Source: Chryseobacterium arthrosphaerae (lineage in GTDB: Bacteria > Bacteroidota > Bacteroidia > Flavobacteriales > Weeksellaceae). From it: 64,000 nucleotides of DNA. Positions 54,228-62,840 of this stretch are shown in pieces. A model generated the notes under the pieces. The model ran no database searches. It was not told where the DNA came from and saw only the letters and a program-made list of their open reading frames with translations. The DNA lies in assembly GCF_001684965.1 (NCBI RefSeq), contig NZ_MAYG01000001.1, positions 1,674,001 through 1,738,000 on the forward strand, written 5' to 3'. Position numbers and translations under genes: made by a program. Each line of letters starts with the position of its first letter. The first letter of the stretch is position 1.

Positions 54228-54845
54228 ATGAAAAAAACAATAAGCTGTATGAATATTGATGTACAAATTCTTTATTCATTCGGAGGTGAAACTGTGGTGT
54301 ATAAGCCTAAGGAGTTCATTTTCAAAGAAGGTGAACATTCTCAATATTATTTCCAGATTATCAGCGGCAAAGTAAAGCTGAACACATTTACTGAAAACGG
54401 GAAAGAATTTATTCATAATATCCTGGGTAAAAACCAGAGTTTTGGAGATCCGCTGCTGTTTATCGAAAAGCTTTATCCTACCAATGCCGTAAGTTTACAG
54501 GCTACAGAAGTGATCAGAATGCCTAAAAATAATTTTATAGAAATGCTTAAAAGCCATCCGGATCTTTCCCTGGAAATGAATATGTGTTTATCGCAGAGGT
54601 TATATTATAACAGTTTAATGGTTCGTAATATGGCATCAGCAGATCCTATCCAGCGTCTTAAAGGGTTGTTGGATTATCTGAAGAGTTACCATGACGGTGA
54701 CTGCCAGCAGTGTTTCCCTATAGAACTTACCCGCCAGCAAATTGCTGATCTTACCGGACTGAGGGTTGAAACTGTGATCAGAACCATAAAAAAGATGGTC
54801 AGTAATGAAATCATAAAACTGGAAGGCCGCAGAATTTTATACTAA
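54228..54845 (+). CDS. Crp/Fnr family regulator
   Basis: A 205-residue protein (start MKKTISCMNIDVQILYSFGG; the second methionine at 54249 is possible). The barrel includes FIFKEGEHSQYYFQIISGKV and NQSFGDPLLFIEKLYPTNAV, and the winged helix ELTRQQIADLTGLRVETVIR. No iron-sulfur cysteine pattern is seen. It is a paralogue of the regulator at 33321-33917. It is transcribed divergently from the hybrid kinase operon across a 200-base gap, so it may control or be controlled with that system. Confidence 0.93.
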   Translation: MKKTISCMNIDVQILYSFGGETVVYKPKEFIFKEGEHSQYYFQIISGKVKLNTFTENGKEFIHNILGKNQSFGDPLLFIEKLYPTNAVSLQATEVIRMPKNNFIEMLKSHPDLSLEMNMCLSQRLYYNSLMVRNMASADPIQRLKGLLDYLKSYHDGDCQQCFPIELTRQQIADLTGLRVETVIRTIKKMVSNEIIKLEGRRILY

Positions 54846-54930
54846 AATTTCGATTTCTTTTTTCTGTATTGTATATAAGAGAGGGTATAAATTTCAAAAA
54901 ATTAGAACATAAATACACTATAAAAACAAA

Positions 54931-54969
54931 AAAAAATGACCGGAACCTTTACGGCTCCGGTCATTTTTT
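54931..54969. terminator. Bidirectional terminator
   Basis: AAAAAATGACCGGA / TCCGGTCATTTTTT (54931-54944 with 54956-54969), perfect 14-bp stem with T-runs on both strands, between the Crp gene and the convergent stress-protein gene. Confidence 0.9.
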
Positions 54970-54977
54970 TAACTAAC

Positions 54978-55277
54978 TTAATTGGTCTTCTTTCTCCATT
55001 CCGCTTTCACATCTTCGGCAGCATCTTTGGTTTTCTCCCATGCTTCATCTGCTTTATCCTTAATGTCCTCCCACGCATCGGAAACGTTTGACTTTACTCT
55101 TTCCAGCCAGTCTTCCTGGGTAGCTTCCTGATCATTATCTCTTTTTTCGTTGATATAATCTTTCGCTTTATCTGCCAGTTCACTGATCTTCCATTTTGCA
55201 TTATCAGCTGCATTTTTTAAAGAGTTTTCTGTTTGGTCTACTGCATTTTCCGCTTTGTTGTAATCTGAATTATTCAT
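54978..55277 (-). CDS. Small amphipathic helical stress-type protein
   Basis: A 99-residue, highly charged helical protein (SLKNAADNAKWKISELADKA, VSDAWEDIKDKADEAWEKTK). The 11-residue periodicity of Ala/Lys/Asp resembles apolipoprotein/LEA-like and CsbD/YtxH-type general stress proteins. No signal peptide. Such proteins are often induced by desiccation, osmotic or stationary-phase stress and may coat membranes or proteins; this role is inferred from composition. It has its own terminator. Confidence 0.7.
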   Translation of the reverse strand: MNNSDYNKAENAVDQTENSLKNAADNAKWKISELADKAKDYINEKRDNDQEATQEDWLERVKSNVSDAWEDIKDKADEAWEKTKDAAEDVKAEWRKKTN

Positions 55278-55453
55278 AATATAATATTTTAGTAATTGGT
55301 ATATAAATAAACAATGTTTGTGCCTAAAAGAGGAATTGCAATGTTAAAATTTCTTAAAGTCTCAAATCGGAACTGAAGGCCTGTAATGTATTTCCAGCTA
55401 CCCTGCTCATATTCAAAACTATAGCGATTTCTTAATGCAAAATGAAAAATACA

Positions 55454-56887
55454 TTATTTATTTCCGCCAAGTTTTCTAATCATTCCTTTAAAAATAATCC
55501 CATGAAACGGAAGGACCATCAACCAGTATATTCTTCCCCACAACCCTTTTGGCCGGAATACTGCTTTCTGCCATATCTTATTTTTATATACTTTAAACAT
55601 AAGCCATGCTTCACCGGGAAGTTTCATTTCGGCCAGTAAGATAAGTCTGCCTTCTTTACGGTCGGCATACAGTACCCTCCAGAAGTCCAGAGCATCTCCT
55701 TCTTTAAGATCTGAAGGATGCCTTCTGCCTCTTCTGAGTCCGGGGCCGCCGAAAACCTTATCCATAAATCCTCTTATTTTCCAAAGCTCCTGACCATACC
55801 ATCCATTCTTACCTCCCAGCTGAAAGATTCTGTTCACACAGGCTTCCCTGTTATCATACTCTTCACTTCTGAGATCTGTAAAACAGCCGTATTTAGGTAC
55901 ATCCTGGTATATTTTTAAAGTTGAATCATTCCGGCTGCTGATAAAACTGTCTTTCCAGCTTGAAACAATTTCATTGGCCTGAATTTTCGCTAAGGTCCTT
56001 TTAACGGCTGTTTCATAAGAGAACGGCTGTATCTGCGTAATTGATTTGATCTGAGCCAGACTTTCAGGCCTGCAGACAACTTCTACTTTCATGCTGCCCA
56101 CCAGAGCCTTTGCCAGATGATAAGAGGTGGACGTAATAAAATACAGCCAGTAGGAAGAAAGTTTCGGAGTCATGACCGGAAGTGTAAAAACAGTTCTCTT
56201 CAGTCCTCTTACCTCTGCAAATTTCAGCAGCATATCCTTATAGGTAAGGACATCATCACATCCGATATCAAAGTTTTTCTGATAAGCCTGTTCTTTAAAC
56301 AAAACGAAAATCAGAAAATCCAGGACGTTGGCAATTCCTATCGGCTGGCATTTTGTATAAAGCCATTTGGGGGCTATCATTACAGGGAGTTTTTCAACAA
56401 GATCTCTTATAATTTCAAAAGAAGCGCTTCCTGAGCCTATGATAATACCTGCCCGTAGAACAGTAACAGGAACTTTACTTTCCATAAGGATTTTCTCTAC
56501 CTGGTACCGTGAACTCAAATGCTTCGACAATTGTGTTTCATTCACCAGACCGGAAAGATATACGATATGTTTACACTGTGTTTTTTCAATATATTCAGAG
56601 AAATTACGGGCGCATTGCTTTTCCGCATCTTCATAGTCATTGGCAGTACTCATGGAATGCATTAAATAATAGGCTCCCGTAATATCTTCAGGAATATTCT
56701 TCAATGTTTCCGGTTTCAGGAAGTCAACCTCAACCACTTCAATGAGTGTATTATCAATACCCATATTGACATCAAACCGATTGACATCCCTGCAGCAGCA
56801 TACTACTTTATATCCTTGTGCGGCAATGACACTTATCATTCTTTTGCCAATATATCCGGTAGCGCCGGTAAGCAGTATTTTTTCCAT
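55454..56887 (-). CDS. NAD(P)-binding SDR protein with DUF2867
   Basis: A 477-residue protein. The Rossmann N-terminus ILLTGATGYIGKRMISVIAA binds NAD(P); YYLMHSMSTANDYEDAEKQC and ILRAGIIIGSGSASFEIIRD-type blocks (here VLRAGIIIGSGSASFEIIRD) place it in the atypical SDR group. The C-terminal 150 residues (PGLRRGRRHPSDLKEGDALD, WLMFKVYKNKIWQKAVFRPK) match DUF2867, a lipid-binding-type fold. The substrate is unknown. It is the last gene of the carotenoid operon, 51 bases after the ribA-type gene. In related clusters similar proteins accompany carotenoid genes; a role in pigment modification is possible. Confidence 0.88.
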   Translation of the reverse strand: MEKILLTGATGYIGKRMISVIAAQGYKVVCCCRDVNRFDVNMGIDNTLIEVVEVDFLKPETLKNIPEDITGAYYLMHSMSTANDYEDAEKQCARNFSEYIEKTQCKHIVYLSGLVNETQLSKHLSSRYQVEKILMESKVPVTVLRAGIIIGSGSASFEIIRDLVEKLPVMIAPKWLYTKCQPIGIANVLDFLIFVLFKEQAYQKNFDIGCDDVLTYKDMLLKFAEVRGLKRTVFTLPVMTPKLSSYWLYFITSTSYHLAKALVGSMKVEVVCRPESLAQIKSITQIQPFSYETAVKRTLAKIQANEIVSSWKDSFISSRNDSTLKIYQDVPKYGCFTDLRSEEYDNREACVNRIFQLGGKNGWYGQELWKIRGFMDKVFGGPGLRRGRRHPSDLKEGDALDFWRVLYADRKEGRLILLAEMKLPGEAWLMFKVYKNKIWQKAVFRPKGLWGRIYWLMVLPFHGIIFKGMIRKLGGNK

Positions 56888-56938
56888 GAGGTCTGGATTT
56901 AAGTTTAAAATAAAAAGGTATTATGCTCAGGAAAGACA

Positions 56939-57529
56939 TTATATCTTTTCCAAAAGATGCCCAAAATAGTGTTTTTTCTTGACAAGATAGCTTTCATTCA
57001 CTTCATTGGAATCAATTTCCAGAGGAATTCTGCTGTTGAGAATAATTGTACTATTTTCTATAGATTTAATCTTTTCCGGATTATTGGTCAGAAGGTTAAC
57101 TTCTCTGATTTTTAGAATACCGAGCATTTCAACAGCCACATCAAAGTTTCTTCCGTCTGCCGGCAACCCCAGTTTCAGGTTGGCTTCAACAGTATCCCAG
57201 CCCTTCTCCTGAAGTTCATAGGCCCGGAGTTTATTGATGATCCCGATATTTCTTCCTTCCTGACGGAGATAGATAATGACACCTCCGTTTTCAGACATAT
57301 ACTTCATGGCGGCATCCAGCTGCTGACCGCATTCACATTTTTTGGAGTGAAAAACTTCCCCCGTAATACATTCTGAATGAAAACGTACATTTACCGCTTT
57401 ATCAAAATCTGTATTATCAGCTACCCAAACCAAATGAGGGCTCCAGTCTTCTTCATTTTCCGAAAATGCATATACGGTGAATATCCCATAGTCTGTAGGT
57501 ATTTTTGATTGTGCTTGTATTTTGAGCAT
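56939..57529 (-). CDS. ribA: GTP cyclohydrolase II
   Basis: A 196-residue single-domain enzyme: zinc site in HSECITGEVFHSKKCECGQQ (three cysteines), the GTP-binding LRQEGRNIGIINKLRAYELQ and GWDTVEANLKLGLPADGRNF. It opens GTP to start riboflavin synthesis. The DHBP synthase (RibB) domain fused in many RibBA proteins is absent. Placement in a carotenoid operon, together with photolyase genes elsewhere in the window, fits a need for extra FAD under light stress. It is not obviously the housekeeping copy. Confidence 0.94.
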   Translation of the reverse strand: MLKIQAQSKIPTDYGIFTVYAFSENEEDWSPHLVWVADNTDFDKAVNVRFHSECITGEVFHSKKCECGQQLDAAMKYMSENGGVIIYLRQEGRNIGIINKLRAYELQEKGWDTVEANLKLGLPADGRNFDVAVEMLGILKIREVNLLTNNPEKIKSIENSTIILNSRIPLEIDSNEVNESYLVKKKHYFGHLLEKI

Positions 57530-57555
57530 TTTTTCTGATTTTAAGTTAATATAAT

Positions 57556-58107
57556 CTATTGGCCGAACGGGCTTTTTTTATCCTGCTTTACCCAGATAAG
57601 CCCAGATGTATCATAACCGATCTCCTGGGCTTTCCTGATAAAGCTTTGTTTTATATTTTCAGGAATTTCTTTTTCACGCGAAAGAATCCAAATGTAATCT
57701 GTATTTTTTCCGGCTACCAGAGCATATCTGTAATCTTCCAGCGCCACAACGTTATATCCGGCATAAAAAGGCCCGAAAAAACTTACTTTCAGCGCTGCAG
57801 TGTCTTTGTCTCCCCTGAATTTGGCCTTACCGTTTACAGAAACCCATTTGTTCTTTTTAAAATTATATCCGCTGTTGACTACATTGACACTTCCGTCATC
57901 ATTAAGACTGTATTGTGCCATTGCATTATCAAGATCTTTTTCAAAACGATAATCGAATCTTGCTATTTCATACCACGTCCCCAAATATTTATTGATATCA
58001 AAAGGATTGACGGGCTTTGCTTTCTCAGGCATGGAAGAACATGATACCAGGCCATTTAATAAACCGAAACCTATTAACCATATAAGAAGAATTATTCTAT
58101 TTTTCAT
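57556..58107 (-). CDS. Lipocalin (Blc-type) lipoprotein
   Basis: A 183-residue lipoprotein: signal peptide ending LLNGLVSC, then the bacterial lipocalin pattern FDINKYLGTWYEIARFDYRF (GTWYEIAR signature), KAKFRGDKDTAALKVSFFGP, YVVALEDYRYALV-type strand (here YNVVALEDYRYALVAGKNTD) and WILSREKEIPENIKQSFIRK. It binds lipids or amphiphiles at the outer membrane, in this context perhaps carotenoids or peroxidised lipids. Its start overlaps the lycopene cyclase stop by 11 bases. Confidence 0.93.
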   Translation of the reverse strand: MKNRIILLIWLIGFGLLNGLVSCSSMPEKAKPVNPFDINKYLGTWYEIARFDYRFEKDLDNAMAQYSLNDDGSVNVVNSGYNFKKNKWVSVNGKAKFRGDKDTAALKVSFFGPFYAGYNVVALEDYRYALVAGKNTDYIWILSREKEIPENIKQSFIRKAQEIGYDTSGLIWVKQDKKSPFGQ

Positions 58108-58786
58108 TTTCAGTTATTTTTTTAAAGAAATAAATATTTAATAAAAACTGGCTGTAACCATAAACAGCATCTTCAATAGGGATGGTTCCCATTCTTATCC
58201 CCAAAAAATCATCAGGGTTGTAATTCACAACCGGTGAAGGGATCAGGGATCCTGTCAGAATTCCGTTGACTGCAAAGAAACCGGGCATCAGTAGAAGATA
58301 TACAAAGCTGGCCTTTCCTATCCAGTCTTTTTTAGCGATAAAATGCAGATAGCAAAGTGTGAGTACCGTTACGATCACTGTAAGCAAAGTATATATCCTT
58401 TCATAATAAAGAAGACCCGTCACACTAAGAACAATAACTGCTGTAAATACAATAAGATTATTTAAAGCACTCATCCAGTCCAGAGTAAAGAATTTCTCCA
58501 GACAATAGTATGTAAAAACACAGGCGAAAGGAATACAGTAAAAGAACAGCCACTCTTCAACAGGAAGCCCCGCTATTTTAAATCCTAAGGTATAGCTGAG
58601 ATCAAACCACCATACGCCTTTTGCCGTAAACCAGATGTCCCAGATGATAAAAGGAACCGCCACAATAGTGGACGACAGCAGAAATTTTCCGAAAAGCTTA
58701 TTAAATTGTACCCTCCCGTCAAAAGAGGCCAAAAAGCAGATAATGACCGTGAAAAAGTTAATCAGTATGTAAGTATAAGGCATCAT
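58097..58786 (-). CDS. Lycopene cyclase domain protein (CrtYc/d fusion)
   Basis: A 229-residue membrane protein with about 6-7 hydrophobic segments. The conserved PVEEWLFFYCIPFACVFTYY in the first half and IPIEDAVYGYSQFLLNIYFF in the second half show two fused lycopene cyclase domains, the CrtYcd/CarR type, unrelated to the flavin-dependent CrtY. It cyclises lycopene to beta-carotene. Its ATG overlaps the crtZ stop by 4 bases. Together with crtB, crtI and crtZ it completes the route from GGPP to zeaxanthin. Confidence 0.92.
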   Translation of the reverse strand: MMPYTYILINFFTVIICFLASFDGRVQFNKLFGKFLLSSTIVAVPFIIWDIWFTAKGVWWFDLSYTLGFKIAGLPVEEWLFFYCIPFACVFTYYCLEKFFTLDWMSALNNLIVFTAVIVLSVTGLLYYERIYTLLTVIVTVLTLCYLHFIAKKDWIGKASFVYLLLMPGFFAVNGILTGSLIPSPVVNYNPDDFLGIRMGTIPIEDAVYGYSQFLLNIYFFKKITENEK

Positions 58787-59235
58787 TTTTTATTGAAATA
58801 CATTTTAAAATATTTAACTGGAACCCATAAAAAGCCGAAGCACTCTCCATCTTCTTTCCCCAGGTGTTTATGATGCTGTTTATGCGCACGCCTGATCGCA
58901 AGGAAATACGGATTTTTTGTTTTGGTAAAAACTTTTGCTCTCTGATGAATAAAAATGTCATGCACAAAGAAGTAAGCCATCCCGTAAAGACTAATTCCCA
59001 GCCCGATATAAAACCAATAGCTGAATTCCTGCTTTACCCCAATGTATAATAAAGCAATAGCCGGACTTGCAAAGATGAAAAAGAACAGGTCATTTCTTTC
59101 AAGTTTCCCGTCATGGCTGTGATCATGATGATCCCGATGCAGAATCCACAGAAAGCCATGCATAATATAGCGGTGGATCAGCCAGGTAGCTCCTTCCATG
59201 GAAATAAATACGCCTAAAACGATCAGAACATTCAT
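58783..59235 (-). CDS. crtZ: Beta-carotene hydroxylase
   Basis: A 150-residue protein from the start at 59235 (MNVLIVLGVFISMEGATWLI); the frame extends 10 codons upstream. Histidine motifs of the fatty-acid-hydroxylase/CrtZ family are clear: HRYIMHGFLWILHRDHHDHS, then FVHDIFIHQRAK and RRAHKQHHKHLG. These bind the di-iron centre that hydroxylates beta-ionone rings to give zeaxanthin. Three to four membrane segments are visible. It lies one base after the SRPBCC gene stop. Confidence 0.94.
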   Translation of the reverse strand: MNVLIVLGVFISMEGATWLIHRYIMHGFLWILHRDHHDHSHDGKLERNDLFFFIFASPAIALLYIGVKQEFSYWFYIGLGISLYGMAYFFVHDIFIHQRAKVFTKTKNPYFLAIRRAHKQHHKHLGKEDGECFGFLWVPVKYFKMYFNKK

Positions 59236-59236
59236 T

Positions 59237-59704
59237 TTAATTGTGCTTATGGTTAAAAAGGTCATTCAAAACCCTGTACCTGAAATCGAAGATGCTTTTG
59301 AGTTTCTCTTTTACGAATAGCTGATGCGCCACTTTACCCAAAATCCCCATCGGAAGCTCATAATCTACGGTGTCTTTCATGAGCACACCATCCTCATTGG
59401 GAATAAATTCATGAAAATGATTCCAGTGCCTGTACGGGCCTTCTTTCTGAAAGTCTGTAAAACTTTTATACTCTTCTACCTGACTGATAACGGTCTTCCA
59501 CCTCAGTGGAATTCCCAATAAGGGAGAGACGGTATAATCTATCTCCATTCCTTTAAAAATGGGCTGGTCCCGGATCTCTGAAAGAACCACAAAATTCATA
59601 CTTTCCGGGGTTATTTCCGATAAGTTGTGTGGGGATGAGAAAAACTCCCATGCTTCTTCAATGGTGCAGTTCAGCTGCTGTTCCCTGTATAATCTGTACA
59701 TCAT
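59237..59704 (-). CDS. SRPBCC family protein
   Basis: A 155-residue START-like domain protein: YRLYREQQLNCTIEEAWEFF at the start, FSSPHNLSEITPESMNFVVL and YRHWNHFHEFIPNEDGVLMK, then PMGILGKVAHQLFVKEKLKS. This ligand-binding fold (polyketide-cyclase-like) often accompanies carotenoid genes in Bacteroidota and may bind carotenoids or precursors. It starts at 59704 (MMYRLYRE) and ends one base before the crtZ ATG, so the two are coupled. Confidence 0.88.
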   Translation of the reverse strand: MMYRLYREQQLNCTIEEAWEFFSSPHNLSEITPESMNFVVLSEIRDQPIFKGMEIDYTVSPLLGIPLRWKTVISQVEEYKSFTDFQKEGPYRHWNHFHEFIPNEDGVLMKDTVDYELPMGILGKVAHQLFVKEKLKSIFDFRYRVLNDLFNHKHN

Positions 59705-59764
59705 TTATTTTTTAACTGATCATTAAACGTTACAAAAAATCATTTTTAAACCGGAATTCAGCTG

Positions 59765-60601
59765 TCAGAAATAAGCAGATTTGTAACGGATATAGCTTTT
59801 GAATGCCACCAGTAGCTTCTGGGAATTGGCAATTCTGATTCTTTGCTGCAATATATTCTGAGAACTTGTTCTCTTTATTTTTTCAAACAGGGAAAGGTAA
59901 TACCTGTAGGCCAGGTACACCCCGAAAACAGATGAGCCCGGCAGTTTTTTAATTCCCTGTAACGCTTCTTTAAATTCTTCTTCAATTTCTTTTTCAATAC
60001 AGACTTTCACTGTGTTGTCAAAGACAGACATATTCAGGGACGGAAAATAAGTACGGCCCAGAATCTGAAAGTCATCTTTCAGGTCCCGTAAAAAATTAAC
60101 TTTCTGAAATGCAGATCCCAGCTTCATAGCGTACGGCTTCAGCTTCTCATACTGCTGTTTATTGCCTTCTGTAAATATCTGCAGACACATCAGGCCTACC
60201 ACTTCCGCAGAACCGTAGATATACTCCCTGTACAATTCTGAATTGTAATCTATTGCATGAAGGTCCATCTCCATGCTGTGTAAAAACTGATTAATCAACC
60301 GGATATCAATATCATACCGGCGAACGGTTTCCTGGAATGAATGTAAAATAGGATTAAGTGATATACCATCTTCCAGCGCCTCATAGGTTTCTGCCTTTAA
60401 TCTCTTCAGAAGTTTCTCTTTATCATAACCATGAAAACTATCTACAATCTCATCTGCAAGGCGCACATAGCCGTAGACAGCATATACAGCAGGTCTGATG
60501 GAGGGCTTCAATGCCAGTATTCCCAATGAAAAACTGGTGCTGTATTTTTGAGTAGTGTACTTACTGACCTCGTAAGACAATTCATCAAACAATTTTTTCA
60601 T
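59765..60601 (-). CDS. crtB: Phytoene synthase
   Basis: A 278-residue protein of the squalene/phytoene synthase family. The first aspartate-rich site is in YVRLADEIVDSFHGYD, the second in NFLRDLKDDFQILGRTYFPS; YCVAGAVG-type loop is replaced by YIYGSAEVVGLMCLQIFTEG. It condenses two GGPP into phytoene, the first committed step. No crtE gene is in the window, so GGPP is made elsewhere. It lies 6 bases after crtI. Confidence 0.96.
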   Translation of the reverse strand: MKKLFDELSYEVSKYTTQKYSTSFSLGILALKPSIRPAVYAVYGYVRLADEIVDSFHGYDKEKLLKRLKAETYEALEDGISLNPILHSFQETVRRYDIDIRLINQFLHSMEMDLHAIDYNSELYREYIYGSAEVVGLMCLQIFTEGNKQQYEKLKPYAMKLGSAFQKVNFLRDLKDDFQILGRTYFPSLNMSVFDNTVKVCIEKEIEEEFKEALQGIKKLPGSSVFGVYLAYRYYLSLFEKIKRTSSQNILQQRIRIANSQKLLVAFKSYIRYKSAYF

Positions 60602-60607
60602 ATTATT

Positions 60608-62092
60608 TTATTTTAATTTACTCACTTCAGCTGCCACAATTTTCCCTGAAATAACCGATGGAGGAACTCCGGGACCCGGAACCGTTAATTGTCCCGTATA
60701 AAAAAGATTTGCGATCTTCCTGTTTCTTATTTTGGGTTTTAAAACCGCTGTCTGCGATAATGTATTGGAGAGTCCGTAGGCATTCCCCTGATAAGCATTG
60801 TAGTCGGAAATAAAATCACTTACGCAATAGCTTCTTTTGTATTCAATTCTGGAAATAAGATCAGTTTCACCGGTATGTTTTTCAATTCTTTCAAGCATTT
60901 CTACCAGATATTTTTCTCTTACAGGCTCATCATCATATATTCCCGGTGCCAGCGGTAACAGAAGAAAAAGATTTTCACAGCCTTCAGGTGCTACATCCGG
61001 ATCTGTCTTGGAAGGGCAACACGAATAAAAAAGCGGTTTAGAGGGCCATTTTTTATTTTTATAAATACAGTCTATATGATTGTCAAGCTCATTCTCGAAA
61101 AACAGGGTATGATGTTTTAAACGGGGAATTTCTCCTTTGATCCCGAGATAATAAATAAGACATGAAGGGGCAAAGGTTCTTGTTTTCCAATAGGCTTCTT
61201 TATAGTTTCTGAGTGATTTGGGAATTAAGGTTTCCGTATGATGGTAATCTGACGAAGCAATGACTGCATCAAACTCATAGTCTTCGCCATTGACTGTTAT
61301 GGAAGCTGCCTTTCCGTTTTCTGTATTGATTTTTTGCACGTCATGGTTAAAATGAAAAGTTACGCCCTGTTTTTCTGCTACGTCTTTCATGGCGAGAACA
61401 AGCTGATAAAAACCTCCCATCGGATATTTTGTTCCCAAAACATAGCCTCCGTAATTCATAAGGCTGTACAGCGCAGGAATCTGCCGGGGAGAAGCCCCGA
61501 GAAATATAACAGGAAATTCCATCAGTGATCTGAGTTTCGGATCTGTAAAATAACCTGAGACATACTTTCTGAAATCACTTAAAAGATCAAGCTTCAACGC
61601 ACTGCCCGCAATTTTTAAAGAAGCGAATTCAAGCCAGTTATAACAGGGTTTTGTCACAAAGTCCTTCATTCCCACTTCATATTTAAACCGGGCAGATTTC
61701 ATAAATTTATCATACTGTCTGGCTGCTCCGGGTTCTATCTCCTCAAACAGCTCACGGATGTCTTCATTTTTCTCCGGAACAGAAACCTTTTCTTCTGAAA
61801 AAACCATCTCAAACTGGGGATCCAGAGAAACCAGATCAAAAAAGTCGGAGGCCTTACAGTCAAAATCTGAGAAAAAGCCTTCGATAATATCAGGCATCCA
61901 ATACCAGCTTGGGCCCATATCAAAAATATATCCCTGATCTGTTTTAAACTGTCTTGCACGCCCACCAGGCTGATGGTGTTTTTCAAATACATGCACTTCA
62001 TTTCCGGATTTCGCAGCATAGGCAGCAGCTGACAGTCCGGAAAATCCGGAACCTATTACTGCAATTCTCTTTCTTAACCTTCCAGTATTCAT
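60608..62092 (-). CDS. crtI: Phytoene desaturase
   Basis: A 494-residue FAD enzyme: dinucleotide-binding AVIGSGFSGLSAAAYAAKSG and VFEKHHQPGGRARQFKTDQG at the N-terminus, and the C-terminal bacterial-type carotenoid oxidoreductase signature NLFYTGQLTVPGPGVPPSVI. It desaturates phytoene to lycopene. It is the first biosynthetic gene, 41 bases after the MarR stop, so it is co-transcribed with the regulator. Confidence 0.97.
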   Translation of the reverse strand: MNTGRLRKRIAVIGSGFSGLSAAAYAAKSGNEVHVFEKHHQPGGRARQFKTDQGYIFDMGPSWYWMPDIIEGFFSDFDCKASDFFDLVSLDPQFEMVFSEEKVSVPEKNEDIRELFEEIEPGAARQYDKFMKSARFKYEVGMKDFVTKPCYNWLEFASLKIAGSALKLDLLSDFRKYVSGYFTDPKLRSLMEFPVIFLGASPRQIPALYSLMNYGGYVLGTKYPMGGFYQLVLAMKDVAEKQGVTFHFNHDVQKINTENGKAASITVNGEDYEFDAVIASSDYHHTETLIPKSLRNYKEAYWKTRTFAPSCLIYYLGIKGEIPRLKHHTLFFENELDNHIDCIYKNKKWPSKPLFYSCCPSKTDPDVAPEGCENLFLLLPLAPGIYDDEPVREKYLVEMLERIEKHTGETDLISRIEYKRSYCVSDFISDYNAYQGNAYGLSNTLSQTAVLKPKIRNRKIANLFYTGQLTVPGPGVPPSVISGKIVAAEVSKLK

Positions 62093-62133
62093 TGTTATTT
62101 ATTTAGTAGTTATAACCGGTAACTTTTATAGTA

Positions 62134-62790
62134 TCAGTTCAGTTTTTTATACACAATATCGAGCAGATTACCCGCCTCCAGATTCATCCGGTAAAAAGAA
62201 TCATGAAATTCATCCATTTTAGAGAGTATGGCAATGAGGAGCATCTGTTCAGAATGGTTCAGGTTCCCTACAACTACCTTTGAGGCTTTACGGATCTCAC
62301 CCATATGCTCTTCCAGTACAGCAAGCCCCTTCTCCGTTATTTGAATATGTTTCGTTCTTCTATCTTGCAGACAAACCGCCTGTTCTGCCCATCCATGATG
62401 TATCAGACGGTTGATGACAAGTATGCCTGAAGATTTTTCATGCACATTACGTCTTATAAGTTCCATTTTTGTCATGGGCCCCATCATTTTCAGACTGATC
62501 AGGTATATAAAATCATCCTGGCTTGAAAAAACGGAATTACCTATTGACCGGGAGTATGTTTTGGCATATCTTCCCATCCGTACCAGTAAAGTATTGATGA
62601 TACTGTCGGAACTTCTTCCTGCATCTTTCCCTATCCAGGACGGATCTTCAGGTCCGGAATTATCTTTACAGGAAGCATTGATCCATTCTGTGAACCCCTG
62701 AAGATCATTACTATACAAAGCTTTCTCTTCATTCTGCTCCATAAATTGCTGAACGAGTTCCACAACTGCTTTTATAAGATCAAAATTCAT
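62134..62790 (-). CDS. MarR family regulator of carotenoid operon
   Basis: A 218-residue protein from the start at 62790 (MNFDLIKAVVELVQQFMEQN), matching the start of its paralogue at 43876. The winged helix is YLISLKMMGPMTKMELIRRN and the wing DRRTKHIQITEKGLAVLEEH. The N-terminal extension of about 60 residues is shared with the paralogue. MarR-type CrtR of Corynebacterium represses carotenoid genes and is released by GGPP; a similar role is plausible here. Two AGTATATT sites 22 bases apart lie at its promoter, so it likely represses itself and the whole operon. Confidence 0.92.
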   Translation of the reverse strand: MNFDLIKAVVELVQQFMEQNEEKALYSNDLQGFTEWINASCKDNSGPEDPSWIGKDAGRSSDSIINTLLVRMGRYAKTYSRSIGNSVFSSQDDFIYLISLKMMGPMTKMELIRRNVHEKSSGILVINRLIHHGWAEQAVCLQDRRTKHIQITEKGLAVLEEHMGEIRKASKVVVGNLNHSEQMLLIAILSKMDEFHDSFYRMNLEAGNLLDIVYKKLN

Positions 62791-62808
62791 ATCAAACAAA
62801 TTAGTAAA

Positions 62809-62840
62809 CAAATATACTTATAATAGTTTATAAATATACT
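62809..62840 (-). promoter_or_regulatory. Carotenoid operon promoter with AGTATATT sites
   Basis: -7 TATATTTG at 62816-62809 (minus). On the plus strand AATATACT occurs at 62811-62818 and 62833-62840. The 16-mer AGTATATTTATAAACT on the minus strand differs at 2 positions from AGTATATTAATACACT at the photolyase promoter. Confidence 0.55.
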
